A stretch of DNA of 64,000 bases from Melioribacter sp051488685 (GTDB lineage: Bacteria; Bacteroidota; Ignavibacteria; Ignavibacteriales; Melioribacteraceae), in assembly GCF_051488685.1 (NCBI RefSeq), contig NZ_JBPSEH010000008.1:171750-235749 (forward strand). The letters are read 5' to 3'. The notes beneath the pieces were generated by a model, which worked only from the letters and a program-made list of their open reading frames with translations, searched no databases and was not told where the DNA came from. Positions 8,035-16,826 of this stretch are shown here, piece by piece (position 1 is the first letter of the stretch; every line of letters begins with the position of its first letter). The position numbers were made by a program, and so were the translations under genes.

Positions 8035-8645
8035 ATCAGGTATTTTATTGCTACAAATCCACCAATTAGCAATACCGTAAATAGAATAGCCAGGATATTG
8101 AAATACTTATCGATAAACGTTCTGATTTGTTCGCCGAATTTCCATATTAATCCTGCAACCAGAAAAAAACGAAGTCCTCTACCAACCACTGAGGCAACAA
8201 TGAAAAGAAGAAAATTGATATCGAAAGCACCACCTGAAATTGTAAATACTTTATAAGGGATGGGTGTAAAACCGGCGGTAAAAATTATCCAGAAGTTCCA
8301 TTCGTTATAGAGGTTGCGTACGTTAAAAAATAATTCTTTTGTAAAGCCAGGAACATTGGCAAAGAAGAAATTGGCTAAAGAGGAAAAATTTTCGGGCGAA
8401 TCCCACCATAAATAGTGACCTAATCCAAATCCCGCTGCAGCGCCAAATACAGAAGCTACTGTACAAATTAAGGCAAAACGGAAAGCTTTTTCTCTTGAAC
8501 CGAGTACCAGAGCAATTAATAAAGCATCGGGCGGAATCGGGAAAAAAGAAGCCTCGGCAAATGCCAGTACAAATAATGCTGCCGCTCCATACCGAGTTTC
8601 CGACCAATGAAGTACCCAATCGTATAATCTTCTTAGAAATTTCAT
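8031..8645 (-). CDS. YqaA-type DedA/VTT membrane protein
   Basis: A 204-residue integral membrane protein of the SNARE-associated (VTT/DedA) superfamily, closest in look to the YqaA branch. Its marks are the re-entrant segment FAEASFFPIPPDALLIALVLGS near residues 28-50 and the second half FTAGFTPIPYKVFTISGGAF near 121-140, both with the Pro-Ile-Pro pattern of the family. Proteins of this superfamily move lipids or lipid carriers across membranes. The role of the YqaA branch is not settled. It is the only minus-strand gene in the first 38 kb and ends against the preceding hypothetical gene. Confidence 0.85.
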   Translation of the reverse strand: MKFLRRLYDWVLHWSETRYGAAALFVLAFAEASFFPIPPDALLIALVLGSREKAFRFALICTVASVFGAAAGFGLGHYLWWDSPENFSSLANFFFANVPGFTKELFFNVRNLYNEWNFWIIFTAGFTPIPYKVFTISGGAFDINFLLFIVASVVGRGLRFFLVAGLIWKFGEQIRTFIDKYFNILAILFTVLLIGGFVAIKYLI

Positions 8646-8674
8646 ATAAAATAAATTTTAATCCGTAATTATAG

Positions 8675-8869
8675 CAAAAATATTGTCAGGATAAAATCAT
8701 TGATGAAGCGGGTGATCGAGAAATAAGCTGGAATAAATATTTCAAATCGCAAAAAAAATTTGCCGCTTCAGGAGTGAAAACTTTTTTGAATGACTTACGG
8801 CATCAGAAAGTTATGGCGGACAAAACTGTAGTAATAAAAATTAATGGCACAATACTGCCGGAAAGGTAA
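8675..8869 (+). pseudogene. Possible gene remnant in the 8646-9022 gap
   Basis: The 377-bp gap between the YqaA gene and the acyl-CoA synthetase holds an open, protein-like stretch without a good start codon. From 8675 to the TAA at 8867-8869 it reads about 64 codons, with a sensible part DREISWNKYFKSQKK followed by VMADKTVVIKINGTILPER. It has no ribosome binding site and I do not recognise it. It may be the tail of a decayed gene or chance. The remaining part of the gap is AT-rich and holds the promoter of the next gene. Confidence 0.25.
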
Positions 8870-8967
8870 AGAAGAGAATTGTGTTATTATTACTTATTGC
8901 ACTAAGTAACAATTTGAAAAGTAGATAAAAAGTAATACTTCAAATTAATATTGGCCATTAGAATTTG

Positions 8968-8998
8968 ATTGCCTTTTTTATTCTGTCAGTTTATCTTG
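8968..8998 (+). promoter_or_regulatory. Possible promoter of acyl-CoA synthetase gene
   Basis: ATTG at 8968-8971, 19 bp, then TTATCTTG at 8991-8998, a one-to-two mismatch version of TAnnTTTG. The downstream start codon is 25 bp away. Confidence 0.35.
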
Positions 8999-9022
8999 TA
9001 ATAAAATATTTTGGGGAATGAT

Positions 9023-10846
9023 ATGCCAATTATAAAAGACTTTAAAACAATTCCTGAATTATTTCACATCGTAGCTGTAGAATTTGGTAAGGGTAAGGAT
9101 AAGCCGGCATTCAAATACAAGGATAAGGACAGGTGGATAGACATAAAATACGATCAAGTGTATGAAGTAACCGAACTGCTGGCTTGTGGTCTGGCTTCGT
9201 TAGGAATCAAAAAAGATGATAAGATTGCAATTATTTCAGAAAACAGACCTGAGTGGGTTTATGCCGATATGGCTATATTGGGACTTGGAGCTATCGATGT
9301 TCCTCTTTACCCGATATCGACAGCCGATACAATCGAGTATATTCTTAATAATTCCGAATCTGTGGGCATTTTCGTTTCAAATAAATTCCATCTAAATAAA
9401 ATTTTGAAGATAAAAGACAAATGCAGACATCTTAAATTCATAATTGTGATGAACAATGCCGAAAAATCGCCAGATAAAGGAGTTTATGCTTTTGAAGATA
9501 TTTTAAATATGGGAAAAGTATTTCGAATGGAAAATCCTGGATATTTCAAGGATAAATGTGAACTCGTAGAAGAAAATCAACTTTGCACTATTATATACAC
9601 ATCTGGAACTACAGGCGAGCCGAAAGGAGTAATGCTTACGCATAAAAATATTGTTTCGAATATTAAAGCAGCACACGAAGTTTTCGATATCAATGAAAAC
9701 GATATTTTCCTTTCTTTCCTTCCGTTGTGTCATATTTTCGAAAGGATGGCAGGGTATTATACTGCATTTTCGTGCGGCGGAACAATTGCCTATGCTGAGT
9801 CAATTGAAAAAATTGCGTCGAATATGCTTGAAATACGACCGACAATTATGACAGCCGTGCCCAGGCTATTCGAAAGAATGTACACAAAAATTAAAAGGAA
9901 CGTTGAAAATCAATCAGTAAAGAAACAGAAAATATTTAATTGGGCAATCGAAACAGGTAAAGAATATCAATTAGCAAGAAAATCTGGGCAACCGGTACCC
10001 ATTTCATTGACTTTGAAGCATAAATTGGCAGACAAACTTGTTTTGTCGAAGTTGCGCGAGAGAACGGGCGGAAGAATGAGATTCTTTATTTCTGGTGGCG
10101 CAGCTTTAGCCCGCGAGCTCGGAATATTTTTCGAGGCTGCAGGTATTCTTATAATCGAAGGTTATGGTTTGACCGAATCTTCTCCCGTCATTGCAGTTAA
10201 CAGATTAAACGACTATAAATTCGGAACTGTGGGAAAGCCTTTGCCCGGCGTTGAAGTTAAGATTGCTAAAGACGGCGAAATTCTTGCTCATGGACCAAAC
10301 ATCATGCAGGGATATTATAAAAATAAAAAAGAAACTGAAGAAGCAATAAAAAACGGCTGGTTACATACCGGCGATATTGGCGTCTTCGACGCAGAAGGTT
10401 TTCTGATTATTACAGACAGAAAAAAGCATCTGTTTAAGACGAGTCAGGGCAAATATATTGCACCGACTCCAATAGAAAGCATGTTCCTTGCAAGTAAATA
10501 TATCGAGCAATTTGTTATAATAGGCGATCGAAGAATGTTTATCACGGCATTAATTGTCCCCGATTTTGAAGCTTTGAAAGAATATGCCGATGCCAACAGA
10601 ATTCAATACAAAGACGAAAAAGAACTGGTGAAGATGAAACAAATTTATGAATTGCTCGATAGAGAACTTGAGCAATTTCAAAAGAAACTTTCCTCTTTCG
10701 AAAGGATTCGTAAATTCACTCTCCTCGACAAGCCATTTACAATCGAAGACGGCGAGCTGACTCCCTCATTGAAAGTGAAAAGAAAAGTTATTGAAGAAAG
10801 ATACCGCGATTTAATCGACGAAATGTACAAAGGGCTGGAGGGTTAA
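9023..10846 (+). CDS. Long-chain fatty-acid--CoA ligase (AMP-forming)
   Basis: A 607-residue member of the adenylate-forming superfamily that would activate fatty acids to acyl-CoA through an acyl-AMP. It has the P-loop-like YTSGTTGEPKGVMLTHKNI, the GYGLTESSPVI motif, the GWLHTGDIGVFDAEGFLIITDRKK hinge region, and a C-terminal catalytic lysine region (LKVKRK). The length and the N-terminal DKPAFKYKDKDRWIDIKYDQV resemble the FadD15/bubblegum-type enzymes. I take ATG 9023, preceded by GGGGAA, over the TTG at 9011. The acyl chain range cannot be told from sequence. Confidence 0.9.
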   Translation: MPIIKDFKTIPELFHIVAVEFGKGKDKPAFKYKDKDRWIDIKYDQVYEVTELLACGLASLGIKKDDKIAIISENRPEWVYADMAILGLGAIDVPLYPISTADTIEYILNNSESVGIFVSNKFHLNKILKIKDKCRHLKFIIVMNNAEKSPDKGVYAFEDILNMGKVFRMENPGYFKDKCELVEENQLCTIIYTSGTTGEPKGVMLTHKNIVSNIKAAHEVFDINENDIFLSFLPLCHIFERMAGYYTAFSCGGTIAYAESIEKIASNMLEIRPTIMTAVPRLFERMYTKIKRNVENQSVKKQKIFNWAIETGKEYQLARKSGQPVPISLTLKHKLADKLVLSKLRERTGGRMRFFISGGAALARELGIFFEAAGILIIEGYGLTESSPVIAVNRLNDYKFGTVGKPLPGVEVKIAKDGEILAHGPNIMQGYYKNKKETEEAIKNGWLHTGDIGVFDAEGFLIITDRKKHLFKTSQGKYIAPTPIESMFLASKYIEQFVIIGDRRMFITALIVPDFEALKEYADANRIQYKDEKELVKMKQIYELLDRELEQFQKKLSSFERIRKFTLLDKPFTIEDGELTPSLKVKRKVIEERYRDLIDEMYKGLEG

Positions 10847-10978
10847 ACTTATTCACCGATTTAATCTAAGGTTAACGATGGCTCCAATTGTCGGTTGATG
10901 TCAATTTCGGGAAGAACTTTATTATTTATCTCATGGTATCCTTTCCCATTCTCACGATTCTTATTCTTGGAAATTTCT

Positions 10979-10986
10979 TATATTTG
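10979..10986 (+). promoter_or_regulatory. -7 promoter element before metG
   Basis: TATATTTG is an exact TAnnTTTG match, 24 bp before the metG start. The -33 position is only GATT (10956-10959), so the upstream half is weak. Confidence 0.45.
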
Positions 10987-11009
10987 TCCTCAATCATTAA
11001 TAAAAATGA

Positions 11010-13055
11010 GTGGAAAAATTGAAGAAAGAAAAGGTCTTAGTTACGTCGGCTTTGCCTTATGCCAATGGAAGAATTCATCTCGGACATTTGAGCGGAGCTT
11101 ATTTACCGGCTGATATTTATGTTCGTTATAAACGACTCAAAGGCGATGATGTGATTTATATTTGTGGTTCCGACGAGCATGGCGTGCCTATTACAATTAC
11201 AGCGGATAAAGAAAAAGTAAGTCCCAAAGTTATCATCGACAGATACCATGAATTAAATAAACTGGCATTTGAAAAGTTTGGTATGAGTTTCGATATTTAT
11301 TCGAGAACGAGTATACCGATTCATCATAAAACTGCACAGGAATTTTTCAAATGTTTTTATGATAATGGACTACTCATCGAGAAAAAATCGATGCAGTTTT
11401 ACGACCCCAAAGCAAAAATGTTTTTACCAGACAGGTACGTTGAAGGTACATGTCCTAAGTGTGGCAACGAAGAAGCCAGAAGCGACGAATGTGAAAAATG
11501 TGGCTCGTTATATGAACCTTCCGAATTGAAAAATCCCAAAAGCAAAATATCCGGCGAAACGCCAATATTAAAAGAAACTTCGCACTGGTATTTTCCTCTG
11601 GGTAAATTTCAGGAGCGTCTTGAAAAATACGTCGACGAAATGAATAAAAATTACGGCTGGAAAGAAAATGTTCTTCAATATTGCCGCGGTTGGTTTAAAG
11701 ATGGATTAAAAGACAGGGCTGTAACAAGAGATCTCGACTGGGGAATTAAAGTGCCTCTCGAAAATGCAGAAGGGAAAGTAATTTACGTCTGGTTCGAAGC
11801 AGTCCTCGGTTATATCTCTGCTACAAAAGAACTTTCGGAAAAAAGAAATGATCCCGACTTATGGAAAAATTACTGGCAGAATCCAGAAACCAAATATGTT
11901 GCCTTCATCGGAAAAGATAATATTGTTTTTCATACAATTATTTTCCCTGCAATGTTGATGGCATGGAACGATTACAATGACGACAAATATATTTTGCCTC
12001 AGAATGTTCCGGCAAATGAATTCCTGAATTTTGAAAGTAAAAAATTTTCTAAGTCGCGAGGATGGGGAGTCGATGTGCTGGAATTTCTCGATATGTTTCC
12101 TCCCGATCCATTGCGGTATACTTTAGCTGCCAACCTTCCTGAAAATAAAGACACGGATTTTTACTGGAAAGAATTTCAATCGCGAAATAACGGCGAACTT
12201 GCCGACATCTTAGGTAATTTTATTAATCGTACTTTTACTTTTGCTTTTAAGCATTTTGAAGGCAAAGTGCCCCCTCTTTATGAGCTTAAGGATATCGACA
12301 AAGAGATGATTGAGCTGGTTAAAAGTTATCCTGAAAAAGTAGGCAAGTTAATCGAAAGGTATAAAATCAAGGATGCAGTCTTTGAAATGATGAATCTTGC
12401 AAGGGCTGCAAATAAGTATTTTAATGATTCTGAACCGTGGATTACAGTTAAAAAAGACAAAAACAGATGCGCTACAACGATAAATATTTGTCTTAATACA
12501 ATTTACACTCTGGCAGAAATATTTGAACCAGTTATTCCTTTTACATCTCAAAAAATATTCAACATGCTTGATGCCGAAAAAGTCCCGTGGTATGAATCCG
12601 GCCAATTCCATCTTGAAGCTGGCAAAGTATTGAAACAACCTGAAATTCTCTTTACTAAGATCGAAGACAAAATTATTGACCAGCAACTTTCCAAACTCGA
12701 TTCTGGAGAGACGTCAAATGAAGATGAATTGATTTCGATAGACGACTTTAAGAAAGTTAAATTGATGGTTGCAAAAGTAATTGAAGCCGAAAAAGTACCT
12801 AAGAGTGATAAACTTCTAAAATTAAAATTGCATACTGGTAATGACGAAAGACAGGTTGTGGCTGGCATTGCAAAAAGCTACAGTCCTCAAGAATTAATTG
12901 GAAAGAATATATTGATTGTTGGAAATTTAAAACCGGCAAAACTATTTGGAATCGAATCGCAGGGAATGATTTTAGCTCTCGATACAGATGAAAAAGAGAG
13001 AGTGAAAATAATTGAAATCGATCCTTCAATTTCACCCGGTCGCCTTGCTAAGTAA
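11010..13055 (+). CDS. metG: Methionine--tRNA ligase with C-terminal tRNA-binding domain
   Basis: Charges tRNA-Met. The 681-residue protein holds the class I HIGH-type motif (ALPYANGRIHLGHLSGAYLPAD), a zinc knuckle of the four-Cys kind (CPKCG and CEKCG near residues 148-164), the KMSKS-type loop KKFSKSRG, an alpha-helical anticodon-binding domain, and a C-terminal EMAP-II/OB-fold tRNA-binding domain (about 575-681, DFKKVKLMVAKVIEAEKV). This is the long form used as a dimer. The start is GTG at 11010; TTG at 11019 is an alternative that would begin MKKEKVLVTSALPYANG. Neither has a convincing ribosome binding site. Confidence 0.95.
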   Translation: MEKLKKEKVLVTSALPYANGRIHLGHLSGAYLPADIYVRYKRLKGDDVIYICGSDEHGVPITITADKEKVSPKVIIDRYHELNKLAFEKFGMSFDIYSRTSIPIHHKTAQEFFKCFYDNGLLIEKKSMQFYDPKAKMFLPDRYVEGTCPKCGNEEARSDECEKCGSLYEPSELKNPKSKISGETPILKETSHWYFPLGKFQERLEKYVDEMNKNYGWKENVLQYCRGWFKDGLKDRAVTRDLDWGIKVPLENAEGKVIYVWFEAVLGYISATKELSEKRNDPDLWKNYWQNPETKYVAFIGKDNIVFHTIIFPAMLMAWNDYNDDKYILPQNVPANEFLNFESKKFSKSRGWGVDVLEFLDMFPPDPLRYTLAANLPENKDTDFYWKEFQSRNNGELADILGNFINRTFTFAFKHFEGKVPPLYELKDIDKEMIELVKSYPEKVGKLIERYKIKDAVFEMMNLARAANKYFNDSEPWITVKKDKNRCATTINICLNTIYTLAEIFEPVIPFTSQKIFNMLDAEKVPWYESGQFHLEAGKVLKQPEILFTKIEDKIIDQQLSKLDSGETSNEDELISIDDFKKVKLMVAKVIEAEKVPKSDKLLKLKLHTGNDERQVVAGIAKSYSPQELIGKNILIVGNLKPAKLFGIESQGMILALDTDEKERVKIIEIDPSISPGRLAK

Positions 13056-13070
13056 TTATGGATTATTAAT

Positions 13071-14039
13071 ATGAAGGCAGGGCAAAAGGCGAAGTCGAGA
13101 AACAAGACCATTATTCTTCATGATGATGAATTGAACGGGTACTCGAAAAAGTTACTAAAATTAAATTCTAAAGTCGAAGCAGATTCTTTGATCAACAAAA
13201 CAATTAACCAGGATTTCTTCGATGCCGTAAAATTTATGCCCGACAATTTCGTAGATCTACTGATACTCGATCCTCCGTATAATTTAAATAAGTCGTTTAA
13301 CTCAATTAAATTTACTTCTAGAAGTATTGATAAATACGCTGCTTGGATTGAGAAAATTATAATAGCTCTTAAACCACTTTTAAAGAAGAACGCTTCGTTA
13401 TATTTTTGCAGCGACTGGTACACTTCGATTTCCATTTCGTCGGTACTCAGCAAGCATTTTATAATCCGTAACAGGATTACTTGGGAAAGGGAAAAAGGCC
13501 GAGGTTCGGTAAAGAACTGGAAAAATAATTCCGAAGATATCTGGTTCTGCACAATGTCGGATAAATATAAGTTCAATGTAAATGCTGTTAAACTGATTAA
13601 AAAAGTTATTGCCCCTTACAGGGATTCGAACGGCCTTCCCAAGGACTGGATAGAATTCGAAAATGGAAATTTCAGATTGACTCATCCTTCGAACCTGTGG
13701 ACAGATATTTCGATACCGTTCTGGTCGATGTCGGAGAATACAGAGCATCCCACACAAAAGCCTGAAAAATTGATTGCTAAACTTATATTAGCCAGTAGCG
13801 AGGTAAACGACATTGTGTTTGATCCTTTTGTCGGTTCGGGTACTACATCAGTTGTCGCAAAAAAACTCGGGAGAAAATATGTCGGCATCGAAGCAGATAA
13901 TTATTTTGCATGCCTTACAGAAAAGCGATTGGAATTAGCAGAAACAAATTCCGATATTCAAGGTTATAATTACGGTTTTTTCTGGGAACGTAACACCAAA
14001 CCGTTTCCAATCAATTTTAATGTCAAAAAGAAGCGTTAA
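13071..14039 (+). CDS. DNA methyltransferase, adenine-type, beta class
   Basis: A 322-residue SAM-dependent DNA methyltransferase. The catalytic motif IV is DPPY (residues 67-70, LLILDPPYNL), which points to N6-adenine, and the SAM-binding motif I comes later as FDPFVGSGTTSVVAKKLGRKYVGIEAD near residues 250-275. This motif order defines the beta class (HinfI/CcrM-like). No restriction endonuclease or specificity gene is adjacent; its neighbours are metG 15 bp upstream and a lipoprotein chaperone gene. It therefore looks like an orphan methylase. The target site is not predictable by eye. Confidence 0.88.
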   Translation: MKAGQKAKSRNKTIILHDDELNGYSKKLLKLNSKVEADSLINKTINQDFFDAVKFMPDNFVDLLILDPPYNLNKSFNSIKFTSRSIDKYAAWIEKIIIALKPLLKKNASLYFCSDWYTSISISSVLSKHFIIRNRITWEREKGRGSVKNWKNNSEDIWFCTMSDKYKFNVNAVKLIKKVIAPYRDSNGLPKDWIEFENGNFRLTHPSNLWTDISIPFWSMSENTEHPTQKPEKLIAKLILASSEVNDIVFDPFVGSGTTSVVAKKLGRKYVGIEADNYFACLTEKRLELAETNSDIQGYNYGFFWERNTKPFPINFNVKKKR

Positions 14040-14059
14040 TAAATAGCGGGAGGAATCTC

Positions 14060-16027
14060 ATGTCGTTAAAATCAGTCAAAATTCTGAGTCTTATTTTTAT
14101 TATCGTCCTGTCTGCATGCTCTGCTCAAAATTCTAAAATTGTGGTTGCAGAATTTGGTGGTAATAAAATTACGCTGGATGAATTCGAAAAAGCTTACGAA
14201 AAAAATGCTGCTCTTGAAAAAAATTCCGACGATTCCCTCGATAGCTATAAGAACTTTCTCGACCTTTATGTTAATTACAGAATGAAATTAAGAGATGCTT
14301 TTGTAAGAGGTTACTACCAGGACGAAGATTTAAAAAAAGAATTGACTGATTACAAAGTAAATATCGGCACAACTCTTTATTATGAAAATGAGATTATTAA
14401 ACCCGGAATTAAAAAACTGTACGATAAACGAAAAGAAGAGTTCAAAATTGCTCATATCATGCTCGTGCCAGATTCAGCACAAACAAGCGAAGATGTGTTT
14501 GCCTTAGGTAAGGAATTAATTCAACGAATTAATAACGGCGAAGATTTTGCTGCACTGGCTAAAGAATATTCTAAAGATAAGTTTACAAATAATAAAGGCG
14601 GAGAAATTGGTTTCATTACAGCAGGCGATATACCATTCCCGGAAATTGAAGACGCCATTTATGCAACAACTCCTGGTTCTGTTTATCCTCAACCTGTAAA
14701 ATCGAACTTCGCATATCACATTTTAAAAGTGATCGAAAAACAACCACGTCGCTATATGATCAAAGTTCGCCACATAATGGCTTCTGTAATGGATTCGAAT
14801 AATGTAATCGATACTGCGGCTTCTTACAAAAAAATTCTCGAAGTTGAGGAAAAGTTGAATAACGGTGGCAATTTTGAAGAACTTGTAAAAGAATTTTCAG
14901 ACGATAAATTCAGTTCGAAAAAAGGCGGCGACCTCGGTTTTATTGCAAGAGGTAGAATGGTAAGGGAATTTGAAGACGCCGCATTTCAATTAAAAGTGGG
15001 TGAACGTTCACCAATTGTAAAAACAAGATTCGGATACCACATTATAGAAGTAACCGAAGAAAAGCCAACTCCCCCAATGGATGATATAAAAGAAGAATTG
15101 AAAAACATCTATCAAAAAACACGATACAATTACGACAAAAACAAATTTATCGATAGCCTTAAACAAAAAGCTGGCTTTACGATAGTTCAATCAACAATAG
15201 ATAAAATTCTGGAAAATGTCGATTCGATGAAAATGGGAGATGATTATTGGAGATGCAAAATACATAATGATTTTGGCAATTTGCCCGCTTTTAAGATCAA
15301 CGGCAGGGACGTTTCTGTTGACTCGCTATTTAATTTTATGATAACCAAAAAGAAAATATCCAGAGGTAAAGTTGGCGAAACGATAATAAATAATTCTATC
15401 GATGAGTACTCCGACGAATTGGCTGTGCGGGACGTAGTATTGAATTACGATAAAGTTAATTCGCAATTTGCTTCTCTGATGGATGAATATGAGAAAGGCG
15501 TCTATTTATTTAAGATACTTGACGAAGAAGTCTGGTCGAAAGTTAACATCGACAGTACAATGGTTAAAAATTATTACGAAAAGAACAAAGAGAATTTTAA
15601 ATGGAACGACAGAGTTCAGTATAGTCAGATACAGGTAAAGTCGGATTCGCTTGCAAATGTAATCTACGAAGAATTGAAAGCAGGAGCCGATTTCGATTCT
15701 GTAGCTTCAAAGTATACCCGTTCCACTATTAAATCTGAATTAGTGGAAGTGAAAAACGACGGAAGTCTGGCGGATAAAGCTCTTGAGCTGCGCGAAGCAG
15801 GCAAAATTTCAGAGCCCTTTAAATTCAAGGGCAACTGGGTAATAATTAAATTGATTAAACACGAGCCTGCGAGACTCAAAACACTCGAAGAAGCGCGTAA
15901 CGAAATTACGGGTATCCTGCAGGAAATGGAAAGCAAACGTCTTGAAAACGAATATATCGATAAATTGAAAAAATTGTATCGTCCAAAATATTATTATGAT
16001 GAACTCGAAAAAATTGTTAAAAAATAG
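14060..16027 (+). CDS. Parvulin-type peptidyl-prolyl isomerase lipoprotein
   Basis: A 655-residue precursor with a lipoprotein signal (lipobox LSAC near residue 20) and two PpiC/parvulin rotamase domains. The first runs about 130-230 (KIAHIMLVPD ... NKGGEIGFITAGDIPFPEIEDAIYATTPG) and the second about 235-340 (KVRHIMASVMD ... KKGGDLGFIARGRMVREFEDAAF). A long helical C-terminal part follows. It is probably a periplasmic chaperone for outer-membrane proteins, similar to SurA/PpiD. A clear GGGAGGA ribosome binding site precedes the ATG. It is the first of three such genes in a row; the next overlaps it by 32 bp. Confidence 0.9.
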   Translation: MSLKSVKILSLIFIIVLSACSAQNSKIVVAEFGGNKITLDEFEKAYEKNAALEKNSDDSLDSYKNFLDLYVNYRMKLRDAFVRGYYQDEDLKKELTDYKVNIGTTLYYENEIIKPGIKKLYDKRKEEFKIAHIMLVPDSAQTSEDVFALGKELIQRINNGEDFAALAKEYSKDKFTNNKGGEIGFITAGDIPFPEIEDAIYATTPGSVYPQPVKSNFAYHILKVIEKQPRRYMIKVRHIMASVMDSNNVIDTAASYKKILEVEEKLNNGGNFEELVKEFSDDKFSSKKGGDLGFIARGRMVREFEDAAFQLKVGERSPIVKTRFGYHIIEVTEEKPTPPMDDIKEELKNIYQKTRYNYDKNKFIDSLKQKAGFTIVQSTIDKILENVDSMKMGDDYWRCKIHNDFGNLPAFKINGRDVSVDSLFNFMITKKKISRGKVGETIINNSIDEYSDELAVRDVVLNYDKVNSQFASLMDEYEKGVYLFKILDEEVWSKVNIDSTMVKNYYEKNKENFKWNDRVQYSQIQVKSDSLANVIYEELKAGADFDSVASKYTRSTIKSELVEVKNDGSLADKALELREAGKISEPFKFKGNWVIIKLIKHEPARLKTLEEARNEITGILQEMESKRLENEYIDKLKKLYRPKYYYDELEKIVKK

Positions 16028-16826
16028 CGTTTTTCTTGCTGTTCTGTTTGCTTTATTGTTTGTAGCATGCGAACAAAAAAAAGAAACAGGCGAAGAAGTA
16101 GTGCGTATCGACGACGCTGTGTTGACCGAAGATGAAATTGAAAAAGAAATTGGCAAAGGCGCTTCAAAGTCAATTTATCGAGAACAATTTATTAATAACT
16201 GGATCGAAAAAGAAGTGCTCTATCGTAAAGCAATTGAAGAAGGCATTACCAATTCAGATGAGTATATCAGTTTGATTGAAAATTCCAAAAAAGAACTTGC
16301 CGCAGCATTGCTGATTAAAAAGTACTTAATGGAAAATCCGCTTGTTATAGAAGAAAATGAATTAATTGATTTTTACAATAAGTACAAACACGATTTCGTG
16401 CTTCAGCAGGATGCATATAAATTGAATTATATCTCATTTAATAACGAGGAAAGCGCAAAAGAATTCAGAAGAATATTGATTGAAAGCGATTGGAATAAAG
16501 CGCTGAATGTCTTTCGTGACAACGGCTCAATTATTGAAAACGAAACCGATAAACTGTTTTATGATTATCAGATTAATCCCGTCGCTCTAAATCAAATAGT
16601 AAAGAACCTCTATGAGAACGAAGTCAGCATTGTAACTGAAGTTAATCCGGGTAAATTTACTGTTATACAATTTTTGAAACGTTTTGACAGGGGTATTATT
16701 CCTGAATTCAAAGAGGTGAGAAATATTGTTTACGAACGGTATAAATATTTCAAGCAAAAAGAAAAAATAAAAGAATTCATCGAAGAGTTAATTTCGGAAT
16801 CCGATATAAAAAGGGAATCAGAATGA
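15996..16826 (+). CDS. SurA-N-like chaperone lipoprotein, lacks rotamase domain
   Basis: A 276-residue lipoprotein precursor (lipobox LLFVAC near residue 25) with the EEVVRIDDAVLTEDEIEKEIG segment that begins SurA/PrsA-type chaperone domains, followed by a helical body. I see no intact parvulin core (the HILV and GGDLG type motifs are missing), so it may be a chaperone-only member. It starts at one of two adjacent ATG codons (15996 or 15999) inside the end of the previous gene and ends in an ATGA overlap with the next. All three are surely one operon. Confidence 0.75.
   Translation: MMNSKKLLKNSVFLAVLFALLFVACEQKKETGEEVVRIDDAVLTEDEIEKEIGKGASKSIYREQFINNWIEKEVLYRKAIEEGITNSDEYISLIENSKKELAAALLIKKYLMENPLVIEENELIDFYNKYKHDFVLQQDAYKLNYISFNNEESAKEFRRILIESDWNKALNVFRDNGSIIENETDKLFYDYQINPVALNQIVKNLYENEVSIVTEVNPGKFTVIQFLKRFDRGIIPEFKEVRNIVYERYKYFKQKEKIKEFIEELISESDIKRESE

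Noticed and set aside
10895..11113. 72-codon frame on the + strand before metG
   Set aside because: It overlaps the start of metG in another frame and has no coding-like composition; the gap is better explained by the metG promoter.
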